Shown: positions 10,528-17,958 of the stretch, one piece after another
How the letters are laid out: the number at the start of each line of letters is the position of its first letter
Position numbering within the stretch: the first letter of the stretch is position 1
NCBI RefSeq assembly: GCF_036226745.1
Contig: NZ_CP109013.1
Span: forward strand, 5,952,001 to 6,016,000
Reading direction: 5' to 3'
Source of the DNA: Streptomyces sp. NBC_00683
Lineage (GTDB): Bacteria; Actinomycetota; Actinomycetes; Streptomycetales; Streptomycetaceae
Length of the DNA: 64,000 bases
The notes under the pieces: generated by a model
The model's input: only the letters and a program-made list of their open reading frames with translations
Database searches by the model: none
What the model was told of the DNA's origin: nothing
Program-made: the position numbers and the translations under genes

Positions 10528-12987
10528 GTGGACGTGAAGTGGTCGGGTGACTGGGTCGCCGAGCGGCTCGGGGTCGAACTCGTCGGCGACGGGGAGCTCC
10601 GGGAGCTGCTGGGCCTCGCCCTGCGCCGCAACCCGAAGCGAGCCCACCTGCTCGTGTCGAACGTGCTGGGCAAGCATGTGCCGCAGCGGCCGTCGCTCGT
10701 ATACGGGGCGGGGTTCGAGCTCGGCGAACGGGTGCGGGACCTGCTGGGCGAGGCAGAGGCCCGGCGGGCCGTCGTCCTCGGGTACGCGGAAACGGCGACC
10801 GGCCTCGGCCACGCCGTCGCGGACGGGCTCGGGGTGGCCACGTACCTCCACTCGACCCGCCGCCCCGTCGAGGGCGTCCGGCCGGCGGGCGGCTTCGAGG
10901 AGGCGCACTCGCACGCGACGTCCCATCTGCTGCTCCCCGAGGACCCGGACCTGCTGACGGGCGCGGCGACCGAGGACTCCCCGAGCACACCGCTGGTCCT
11001 GGTCGACGACGAGTTCTCCACCGGCAACACCGTGCTCAACACCATCCGCGACCTCCACGTGCGCTACCCCCGGGAGCGGTACGTCGTCGTGACCCTGGTG
11101 GACATGAGGTCCGAGGCCGACCAGGGGCGGCTCGCCGAATTCGCCGAGGAGATCGGCGCCCGCGTCGACCTGGTCGCCCGCGCCCGCGGCACCGTACGGC
11201 TGCCCGAAGGCGTCCTGGCGAAGGGCCGCGCACTCGTCGCCGCCCACGAGAAGGACTCCTCGGGCGGGGCGCCCGCCCCGGGCGGTGCCCGCCCCGCCCC
11301 CGTACGGGTCGGGCTGGGCTGGCCGGCCGGGCTCCCCGACGGCGGACGCCACGGCTTCACCCCCGTGCACCGTGCGGCCCTGGAGGCCGCCCTGCCGGAC
11401 ATGGCCGCCCGGATCGCCGACGCGCTGGGCGACGCCCGCAGGGTGCTCGTCCTCGGCTTCGAGGAGCTGATGTACGCGCCGCTGCGGCTGGGCACCGCCC
11501 TGGAGGAAGCCACCACCGCCGACGTGCGGTACTCCACCACCACCCGCTCGCCCGTCCTCGCCGTCGACGACCCCGGCTACGCGATTCGCACCCGCCTGGT
11601 CTTCCCGGCCCACGACGACCCCGCGGACGGGCCCGGCGACCGGTACGCGTACAACGTCGCGGGAGCCGGCTTCGACGCCGTCGTCGCCGTGGTCGACTCC
11701 ACCGCCGACACCGCCGCGCTGCACGCCCCCGACGGGCTGCTCGCCCGGCTCGCCGCGCACACGGACCGGGTTCTGCTCGCGGTCGTCCCCTCGTACGCCC
11801 CGTCGCCCGCTCGCCCGTCCACCCTCGAAAGGCAGGAAGCCTCCATGCTGCCCGAACCCCTCCGGGGCCCCGCCTTCTCCTCCTACGCGGCGGACGACGT
11901 CGGCTGGCTGCTCCAAGACCTCTCGGACACCGTGCTGGAGGCACCCACGGAGGAACGCGAGGAGGCGATACAGAGCGGTGGCGCGCACTACGCCGAATCG
12001 CTGCCCGTCGAGTACCAGCCCACCCCGCAGTACCAGGCGCTGTTCAAGGCCGCCCTGGACACCTCGGCCGCCCGTATCGCCCGGGCCGTCGGAACGGTCA
12101 CCGAGACGGTGCTCGCCGAACGCGGCCCCCGCCCCGTGCTGGTTTCGCTCGCCCGCGCCGGCACCCCCGTCGGGGTCCTCATGCGCCGCTGGGCCCAGCA
12201 CCGGCACGGACTCGACCTGCCGCACTACGCCGTCTCCATCGTCCGGGGCCGCGGTATTGACGCCAACGCCCTGCGCTGGCTGGCCGCCCATCACGACCCG
12301 GCGGACGTCGTCTTCGTCGACGGCTGGACGGGCAAGGGCGCCATCACCCGCGAACTCGCCGCCGCACTCGAGGAGTTCGACGGCTTCAACCCGGAGATCG
12401 CGGTACTGGCCGACCCGGGCGGCTGCGTCGGCACGTACGGAACACGCGAGGACTTCCTCATCCCGTCCGCCTGCCTCAACTCCACGGTCTCCGGACTGAT
12501 CTCCCGTACGGTCCTGCGAGCCGACCTCGTGGGCCCCGACGACTTCCACGGAGCGAAGTTCTACCGGGAACTCGCGGACTCCGATGTGTCCGGCTTCTTC
12601 CTCGACACGGTCGCCGCCCGCTTCGACGAGGTCGCCGAAGCCGTCGAGGCCGACGCCAAGGAGATGCTCGCCGCGGACCGCGCCCCCACCTGGGAGGGCT
12701 GGGCCGCCGTCGAACGGATCAGCGAGGAGTACGGCATCCACGACGTGAACCTCGTCAAGCCCGGCGTCGGCGAGACGACCCGGGTGCTGCTGCGCCGCGT
12801 GCCGTGGAAGATCCTCGCCAAGCGCGGCGCGGGCAGCGACCTCGACCACGTACGGCTGCTCGCCGAACAGCGCGGCGTCCCCGTCGAGGAGGTCGGCGAA
12901 CTCCCGTACACCTGCGTCGGACTGATCCACCCGAAGTTCACCCGGGGCGCGACGGGCGCGGACGGCAAGGCGGTGGCGGGACAGTGA
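10528..12987 (+). CDS. Fused phosphoribosyltransferase - TRSP - StiP - Pelota-like protein of the Ter module
   Basis: A single open frame of 819 residues from GTG 10528, which follows GGGAGAAGAGG (ATG 10498 and GTG 10492 are weaker alternatives). The N-terminal ~200 residues are a phosphoribosyltransferase with PRPP loop VLVDDEFSTGNTV (about 157-169). A TRSP-type domain follows (about 255-425, with VLVLGFEELMYAPL). From about residue 440 the sequence matches the StiP family, including a second loop FVDGWTGKGAI (about 596-606). The last ~80 residues (WKILAKRGAGSDLDHVRLLA) resemble a Pelota/L7Ae RNA-binding domain. An in-frame ATG at 11845, at the usual StiP start and behind an AGGAAG, suggests a former gene boundary or an internal start. 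Stops overlap the HAD gene. Confidence 0.85.
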   Translation: MDVKWSGDWVAERLGVELVGDGELRELLGLALRRNPKRAHLLVSNVLGKHVPQRPSLVYGAGFELGERVRDLLGEAEARRAVVLGYAETATGLGHAVADGLGVATYLHSTRRPVEGVRPAGGFEEAHSHATSHLLLPEDPDLLTGAATEDSPSTPLVLVDDEFSTGNTVLNTIRDLHVRYPRERYVVVTLVDMRSEADQGRLAEFAEEIGARVDLVARARGTVRLPEGVLAKGRALVAAHEKDSSGGAPAPGGARPAPVRVGLGWPAGLPDGGRHGFTPVHRAALEAALPDMAARIADALGDARRVLVLGFEELMYAPLRLGTALEEATTADVRYSTTTRSPVLAVDDPGYAIRTRLVFPAHDDPADGPGDRYAYNVAGAGFDAVVAVVDSTADTAALHAPDGLLARLAAHTDRVLLAVVPSYAPSPARPSTLERQEASMLPEPLRGPAFSSYAADDVGWLLQDLSDTVLEAPTEEREEAIQSGGAHYAESLPVEYQPTPQYQALFKAALDTSAARIARAVGTVTETVLAERGPRPVLVSLARAGTPVGVLMRRWAQHRHGLDLPHYAVSIVRGRGIDANALRWLAAHHDPADVVFVDGWTGKGAITRELAAALEEFDGFNPEIAVLADPGGCVGTYGTREDFLIPSACLNSTVSGLISRTVLRADLVGPDDFHGAKFYRELADSDVSGFFLDTVAARFDEVAEAVEADAKEMLAADRAPTWEGWAAVERISEEYGIHDVNLVKPGVGETTRVLLRRVPWKILAKRGAGSDLDHVRLLAEQRGVPVEEVGELPYTCVGLIHPKFTRGATGADGKAVAGQ

Positions 12988-13811
12988 GCGCGCCCGTGAC
13001 GCTGGTGGCCAGCGACCTCGACCGCACCCTCATCTACTCGGCGGCCGCGCTCCAGCTGTCCATGCCGGACGCGGAGGCCCCACGGCTGCTCTGCGTCGAG
13101 GTCTACGGACACAAACCGCTCTCCTACATGACGGAGAAGGCTGCCGCGCTGCTCGACGAACTGGCCCGCGGCACGGTCTTCGTACCGACCACCACCCGGA
13201 CCCGCGAGCAGTACGGGCGCATCCACCTCCCCGGCCCAGCACCCCGGTACGCCATATGCGCCAACGGCGGACACATCCTGGTCGACGGAGTCTCCGACCC
13301 GGACTGGCAGGCGCAGGTCGCCCGCCGGCTCGCCGACGAATGCGCGACGCTCGCCGAGGTCCGCGCCCACCTGATCGCCACGGCCGATCCCGCCTGGCTG
13401 CTCAAGGAACGGGTCGCCGAGGACGTCTTCGCCTATCTCGTGGTCGAGCGCCCGCTCCTTCCGGAAGGCTGGGTGAAGGAGCTGGCCGCCTGGGCCGACC
13501 CCCGTGGCTGGACGGTCTCCCTCCAGGGGCGCAAGATCTACGCCGTCCCCAAGCCGCTCACCAAGAGCGCCGCGATGAACGAGGTCGCCGCCCGCTGCGG
13601 CGCCACGACGACGCTCGCCGCCGGTGACTCACTCCTCGACGCGGACCTGCTGCTCGCCGCCGACCACGCCTGGCGCCCGGGGCACGGGGAACTCGCGGAC
13701 AGCGGCTGGCGGGCGCCGAACGTCCAGGTGCTGCGGGAGCGGGGCGTTGCCGCGGGCGAAGAGATCCTGAGCCGGTTGCTGCGCGCGTCCGCGCCGCGGG
13801 CGGGCCGCTGA
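12984..13811 (+). CDS. HAD-family phosphatase of the Ter module
   Basis: A 275-residue Cof/MPGP-like HAD hydrolase. Motif I is SDLDRTLIYS near the N-terminus (nucleophile Asp and acid/base Asp), with the lysine motif around KPLTKSAAMNEV and the Mg-binding GDSLLDADLL near residue 215. GTG 12984 overlaps the preceding stop (GTGA), a sign of translational coupling to the phosphoribosyltransferase protein. A terminal phosphatase of this kind is part of the proposed Ter nucleoside pathway. The exact substrate is unknown. Confidence 0.92.
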   Translation: MSAPVTLVASDLDRTLIYSAAALQLSMPDAEAPRLLCVEVYGHKPLSYMTEKAAALLDELARGTVFVPTTTRTREQYGRIHLPGPAPRYAICANGGHILVDGVSDPDWQAQVARRLADECATLAEVRAHLIATADPAWLLKERVAEDVFAYLVVERPLLPEGWVKELAAWADPRGWTVSLQGRKIYAVPKPLTKSAAMNEVAARCGATTTLAAGDSLLDADLLLAADHAWRPGHGELADSGWRAPNVQVLRERGVAAGEEILSRLLRASAPRAGR

Positions 13812-13826
13812 GCGGGCCCCGCCGAC

Positions 13827-13882
13827 GGATCACCCTTTACGGGGCACCCCGCTGGGATCACCCTCTACGCGGCGCCCCGCTG
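13827..13882. repeat. Two 28-bp tandem repeats between convergent genes
   Basis: Units at 13827-13854 and 13855-13882 share GGATCACCCT-TACG-GGC-CCCCGCTG with three differences, followed by a partial GGATCAA that includes the FmdB stop. Probably a local duplication; each unit can fold weakly, but I see no strong terminator. Confidence 0.7.
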
Positions 13883-13885
13883 GGA

Positions 13886-14110
13886 TCAACCGCAGCAGCC
13901 GCCCCCGCAGCAGCCACCGCCACCGCCGGACGGTGCGGGAGCCGAGGCCGCTGCACCGGCGGACGAGCCGCCGACAGCCACGGTGGAGAGCAGCTTCACG
14001 GTGTCCTCGTGCCCTGCGGGGCAGGAGGCCGGATCGGAGGACTCCGCCATGGGACGGCTGACTTCGAACGTCTCGCCGCAGGGGCGGCAACGGAACTCGT
14101 AACGAGGCAT
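13886..14110 (-). CDS. FmdB family zinc-ribbon protein
   Basis: A 74-residue protein. The N-terminal FmdB-type zinc ribbon has RCRPCGETFEV then SCPAGH (the second pair is C-x3-H rather than C-x2-C). A Gly/Ala linker leads to a C-terminus GGGGGCCGGGCCG with two CC pairs. FmdB-like proteins are small putative regulators with no settled biochemical role. It ends beside a 28-bp tandem repeat and starts only 9 bases from the stop of the DUF4383 gene, so the two are probably one transcript. Confidence 0.9.
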   Translation of the reverse strand: MPRYEFRCRPCGETFEVSRPMAESSDPASCPAGHEDTVKLLSTVAVGGSSAGAAASAPAPSGGGGGCCGGGCCG

Positions 14111-14119
14111 GGCCCCAGA

Positions 14120-14686
14120 TTAGGGCCTCTTCTTCGCGACCTCCGGCATCGGGCGGCTGCGGCGCTCCTCGCGCATGACCTGCTCCGGGTGACGGGACCG
14201 CCAGTACGGATTGTCGTGCGGCAGACCGCCGCTGACCCTCCCGTACATGCCGAACATCATCAGCAGCAACCCGATCACGAAGCTGAACAGCACGTTCTGC
14301 ATCTCGAAGGCGAGGAAGTTGAGGCCCGTGTCCAACAGGGCCAGATTCACGAAGCCGCTGAGGATGAAGACGATGCCCAGGACCATGTTCAGGGTCGAGG
14401 CGAAGTTCCCGCCGATCACCATCCCGACGAAGAGCAGCAGCCCGACACAGATGGACAGGATGCTCAGCGCACCGTTGGTGTTCAGGCCCGCCACCGTGTC
14501 GCCGCCGGTGTCGAAGAAACCGATCCGGTCGATCAGCCCCAGGATGCCGAAGGCGAGGAGGAACAGCCCGGCAAGTCCGGCTCCCACCCGGTAGACCTGG
14601 CTGAGCCGGTGGTCCACCGGCAGATGCTCGTTGAGCCGGGTGGCCTTGCGGCGCCGGCCCGTGGGATGCAGGACATGAGTGGCCAT
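14120..14686 (-). CDS. DUF4383 family membrane protein
   Basis: A 188-residue membrane protein with four predicted transmembrane helices (about residues 33-55, 73-95, 101-120, 127-147) and basic ends (N-terminal RRRKATRLNEHLP, C-terminal REERRSRPMPEVAKKRP). The GLLLFVGMVIGGNFASTLN stretch fits DUF4383. ATG 14686 is chosen because GAAGGAGG precedes it; the open frame extends to 14740. Function unknown. It is upstream of the FmdB gene on the same strand. Confidence 0.88.
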   Translation of the reverse strand: MATHVLHPTGRRRKATRLNEHLPVDHRLSQVYRVGAGLAGLFLLAFGILGLIDRIGFFDTGGDTVAGLNTNGALSILSICVGLLLFVGMVIGGNFASTLNMVLGIVFILSGFVNLALLDTGLNFLAFEMQNVLFSFVIGLLLMMFGMYGRVSGGLPHDNPYWRSRHPEQVMREERRSRPMPEVAKKRP

Positions 14687-14902
14687 GGCGGCCTCCTTCG
14701 GCCCGTGCGGCCAGAACCGGCCCGTGCGGCCAGAACACACCAGCGGGAACCGCGGCGTACCTCCAGGATCGGCCCACCGGCCGCCATGGACAAATCGGAC
14801 CGGTGGTGGGGCTTGCCGGACGTACGCGAGGCCGTCCCAGCCCGGACGTGCGCGTACCTCGGGCCGCAGGGGTCCCGGCCCCGGCAGGTCCGCTGGCGGT
14901 CC

Positions 14903-16270
14903 CTAGGCGCCGCCGCCACGCTCCTCGCGGATCGCGGAGACCACGCGGGCCGTCGTCTGCCGTACCGCCTCGGTCTCGGTCAGGAAGTGCCAGTAGTCGG
15001 GGTGACGCCCCTCGAGCCCGGCGACGGCCCGCTCGAGCCGGGCCACGGCATCGTCCAGCGGACGGGCATGGAGCGGATCGGGGGTGTGGCGTCCGGCCAT
15101 GGCGAGGCGCTGCGCGTCCCGGATCGCGAACCGGGTCCGGTCGATCTCCACCTGCGGATCCTTGGCCACGGCGTCCAGACGCTGCAACCGGTCACCGGCG
15201 GCGGACACCGCCTCGTCGGTCGCGTTGAGCAGGGCCCGGACCGTACTCAGCCGGGCGGTCGCATCGGCCCAGCTCTGCTCGTCGCGAGCCGTAGCGGCCT
15301 CCGCGAGCTTCTCCTCCGCCTGCCGGATGTTGACCGCGGCCTGGTCGGGAACGGGCTGCAGGTCCTGCCAGCAGGCCGCCGAGAAGCGCCGCCGCAACTC
15401 ACTGAGCACCGGCTCGACCTGCCCGGCGCGCGTCGTCAGCGCCTGGGCCCGGGTACGCAGCGACACGAGCCTGCGGTCGATCTCGGCAGCCCGCTCCGGA
15501 AGCCTCTCCGCCTCCGCCCGCATCGCTTCGGCATCGCGCAGCACCTGGTCGGCGCGCTGAAGCGTCTCGGCCACGCCGTGCCGCCCGGCACCCTGATTCA
15601 GCTTGGTCAGTTCCGGCGCGAGAGCAGCCAGCCGTGCGGCGAGATCATCGGCACGCAGACCGGACGCCCGTACGGCGTCGAGCGCGTTGCTTGCGCCGAG
15701 GAGCGCCTGCCGGGCCCGCTCCACGGCGGGAGCGAGCCGGGCGAGCTGCGTCTCCGCACTGCCGAGCAGCGACCCGAGTCCGGCGGCGAAGCGGTCGAGC
15801 TCGCCCTTCACCCGCACCAGATCGTCCTTGGCCCGCGTCAGCTGGGTCCTGGCACCGGCCGCGGCGGCGGGCTCGAGATCGTCGCGGTCGAGGTCGTGCG
15901 CGTCGACCGCGGTGATGTACGTGTGGCTGACCTCGTCGATCCGTCTGCCCAGAGCGGCGAAGTCCTCCGCCGCCTTGCGGGCACGGGACGAACTGTCGAC
16001 CGCGGTGATCGTCTCGATGGAGATCTGCAGATCCCGCTGGGCGGTGTCCAGCTCGTAGAACGCGGCAGCGGCCTCGTCCTTCGCCGCCTGGGCCTCGGCC
16101 CTCTGGTTCTCACCACGCCCACCGAACCAGCGCCGCGTGCCCCCGCCCGCGAAGGCGGCCGGCAGTGCGGCTGCGATCAGGGGCACCGGGAGCAGCATCA
16201 GCACCAGGACGTCCTTGACGGCGGAACTTCCACTCGCTTTCGCCTGCGGCCGCGCGTGTGTCGCCGTCAC
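14903..16270 (-). CDS. Membrane-anchored coiled-coil protein of unknown function
   Basis: A 455-residue protein. Residues about 18-40 form one hydrophobic segment (VLVLMLLPVPLIAAALPAAF), then a basic patch, then roughly 380 residues rich in Ala, Glu, Arg and Leu with strong heptad character and no catalytic motif that I recognise. The far C-terminus (HPDYWHFLTETEAVRQTTAR) is less coiled. GTG 16270 follows GGAGAGGGAT; the frame runs back to 16372 without support. It is next to the DUF4097 lipoprotein gene on the same strand (73-base gap), so both may belong to one envelope-related unit. Confidence 0.85.
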   Translation of the reverse strand: MTATHARPQAKASGSSAVKDVLVLMLLPVPLIAAALPAAFAGGGTRRWFGGRGENQRAEAQAAKDEAAAAFYELDTAQRDLQISIETITAVDSSSRARKAAEDFAALGRRIDEVSHTYITAVDAHDLDRDDLEPAAAAGARTQLTRAKDDLVRVKGELDRFAAGLGSLLGSAETQLARLAPAVERARQALLGASNALDAVRASGLRADDLAARLAALAPELTKLNQGAGRHGVAETLQRADQVLRDAEAMRAEAERLPERAAEIDRRLVSLRTRAQALTTRAGQVEPVLSELRRRFSAACWQDLQPVPDQAAVNIRQAEEKLAEAATARDEQSWADATARLSTVRALLNATDEAVSAAGDRLQRLDAVAKDPQVEIDRTRFAIRDAQRLAMAGRHTPDPLHARPLDDAVARLERAVAGLEGRHPDYWHFLTETEAVRQTTARVVSAIREERGGGA

Positions 16271-16343
16271 ATCCCTCTCCCGTGCCGATTCGCCCTGTCC
16301 CCGGTACATTCTCCCACCCGGTAAGGACGAACACACGGGTCCG

Positions 16344-17147
16344 TTAGTTCGCGCTTCGGACGGTGACTTCACCGTTGTCGCTGCGCGCCTTCACCACATG
16401 CGGGCTGCTGTCGCTGCGCGGTACGTCCACGGAGACGTCACCGTTGTCCGCCTGGGCGGTCACGGCGTACGTCCCGTCGCCCTTCGGGAGCTCGATGGTG
16501 ATACCCCCGTTGTCACTGATGGTGTCCACCAGGTCCGGTACCCGGGTGACCCCGAGCCTGATCGACCCGTTGTCCGAACGCGCGACCACCGACGAACCGG
16601 AGAACTCCTCGGCCACGACAGACCCGTTGTTGCTCTGGAGCCGGAGCGGCCCGCTCGAGTCGCGTACGACGACCCCGCCGTTGTCGGAGTCGAGCACGAG
16701 CCGGGTGTCGAACCCGGACGCGGTGACCCTGCCGTTGTCCGCGTTCACGCTCAGCGCCACCCCGCGGGGCACCTTGACCCGGTGATGCGAGGCGCAGTCA
16801 CTGATCATCGCCTCGCACTTCACCTTCAACGTCAGCTTGTCGCCCTCCAGCTTCCAGCTGGCATCCGGACCGTTGCCCAGCACGACCCAGCCGTCGACAC
16901 GTCGGGTCACCTCGACTTCCTTCACATCGGCGGGCACGAGGTCCAGCGAGGAGTTCCCGGCGTCGATGGTGAGGGTCTTCCCACTGAAGGCGAACGACTT
17001 GTGCTCGGCGGGCGCACCTTCCACATCCGTACTGCCGCAGCCACTGAGGGCCACGACGAGAAGAACGGTCCCACCGGCGGCCGCTACGAGCGTCCCGGTA
17101 CGTGAGCGAGTGTGGGTACGGGTACGGGTACGGGTACGAGAAGTCAT
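16344..17147 (-). CDS. DUF4097 beta-strand repeat lipoprotein
   Basis: A 267-residue exported lipoprotein. An Arg/Thr-rich leader (RTRTRTRTHTRSRTG), a hydrophobic core and a lipobox ending ALSGC (Cys about 34) mark the signal peptide. The mature part is a DUF4097-type adhesin-like fold with repeated (S/A/N)(D/N)NG turns: NADNGRV, SDNGGVV, SNNGSVV, SDNGSIR, SDNGGIT, ADNGDVS, SDNGEVT, spaced about 20-25 residues apart as rungs of a beta-helix. ATG 17147 has AGGGGG 11 bases upstream. Function unknown. Confidence 0.9.
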   Translation of the reverse strand: MTSRTRTRTRTHTRSRTGTLVAAAGGTVLLVVALSGCGSTDVEGAPAEHKSFAFSGKTLTIDAGNSSLDLVPADVKEVEVTRRVDGWVVLGNGPDASWKLEGDKLTLKVKCEAMISDCASHHRVKVPRGVALSVNADNGRVTASGFDTRLVLDSDNGGVVVRDSSGPLRLQSNNGSVVAEEFSGSSVVARSDNGSIRLGVTRVPDLVDTISDNGGITIELPKGDGTYAVTAQADNGDVSVDVPRSDSSPHVVKARSDNGEVTVRSAN

Positions 17148-17344
17148 GGCGATCGGATCCCCCTGAGAGCGCTGCCGGTGTGCTCCCACCGTATGTACGA
17201 CGCACCCCGCGAACGATCCGGACGGCTCCCCTCTCGGGGGTGGGGTTACCCCCCGCACGCCACCACACCGGCTCCCGGCCGGTCCGTCACGTAACCGGAT
17301 TGCCGGGCGGGGGCGTGAGCCATGTAATCTGTTGCCTCATCCAC

Positions 17345-17416
17345 GGGTGCGTAGCTCAGGGGTAGAGCGCTGCTCTTACAAAGCAGATGTCGGCGGTTCG
17401 AAACCGTCCGCGCCCA
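17345..17416 (+). tRNA. tRNA-Val(UAC)
   Basis: A full cloverleaf. The acceptor GGGTGCG pairs with CGCGCCC (one G-U), the D stem is GCTC/GAGC, the anticodon stem CTGCT/AGCAG encloses loop CTTACAA with anticodon TAC, and the T arm is GGCGG-TTCGAAA-CCGTC. A discriminator A and an encoded CCA (17417-17419) follow. Its 3' end is the insertion site of the island to the right: 44 bp of it recur at 32776 and, with two changes, at 19722. Confidence 0.95.
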
Positions 17417-17418
17417 CC
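17375..17418 (+). repeat. attL: 3' half of tRNA-Val
   Basis: The 44-bp segment from the anticodon loop to the CC of CCA is identical to 32776-32819 and matches 19722-19765 except for two bases. Tyrosine integrases of actinomycete elements typically recombine in tRNA 3' ends and restore the tRNA, as here. Confidence 0.9.
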
Positions 17419-17424
17419 AGCCCG

Positions 17425-17457
17425 AACGCCCCCGCAGCGAGCCGCTGCGGGGGCGTT
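17425..17457 (+). terminator. Hairpin directly after tRNA-Val
   Basis: A perfect 15-bp stem with a 3-base loop: AACGCCCCCGCAGCG at 17425-17439 and its complement at 17443-17457. The same hairpin follows the second att copy at 19772-19804, so it is carried by the elements and can end tRNA transcription. Confidence 0.85.
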
Positions 17458-17958
17458 GACGGTAGTGGGTGACGGCAGTCTCTCGGGCCGTAAGCGTGCC
17501 GGGTTGCGTGAGTAGAAACCTTCCCGACGGGTTCAAGGCGGCGCGCAAGCACGGTGCGCGCCGCCTCTGTCTTCGCCCCGGCTGCCCCGGCCGGGCGGTG
17601 GCCCACCGAGCGCGACACCAGCCCGAGAGAAACGGCCGGCATGGGGTGGGGAGACCCGCTGCGGCTGGGGCGGTCGGTTCCACGGCTTTAGCCACCTCCC
17701 CGGTTCGGGTCCCGCGTCGAGCAAGACCAGGGGGCCACTCGTTCAGATTCCGGGCAGGATCACAGCCTGCCCGAGCTGCCGGCCAGCGTACGGCCCCCCG
17801 ATCATGCTCTCTCCCAAACCCGGGTAGGACAGCGGCCAAAGCTGCTCCACCCCCTCAGTTTGGTGCTGCCGGACGTATTGGTCTAAGGACGTGATCTGTC
17901 CTCCGTCTTGCAGGAGGATGGTCCGATAGTTGCCGCTTGACGGGCTTGAGGAGTCGCT
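17458..17958. other. Left arm of the first element, no gene
   Basis: About 500 bases without a supported gene. 17560-17584 shares at least 22 bp (CCTCTGTCTTCGCCCCGGCTG) with 33035-33056 beyond the right end of the island, which hints that old chromosomal flank was copied or recombined. The last part holds the promoter of the 17959 gene. Confidence 0.5.

Noticed and set aside
9283..12930. A 1215-residue minus-strand open frame opposite the Ter biosynthetic genes
   Set aside because: Gly/Glu/Val/Arg-biased shadow frame with no motif; the plus strand carries three clear enzymes.
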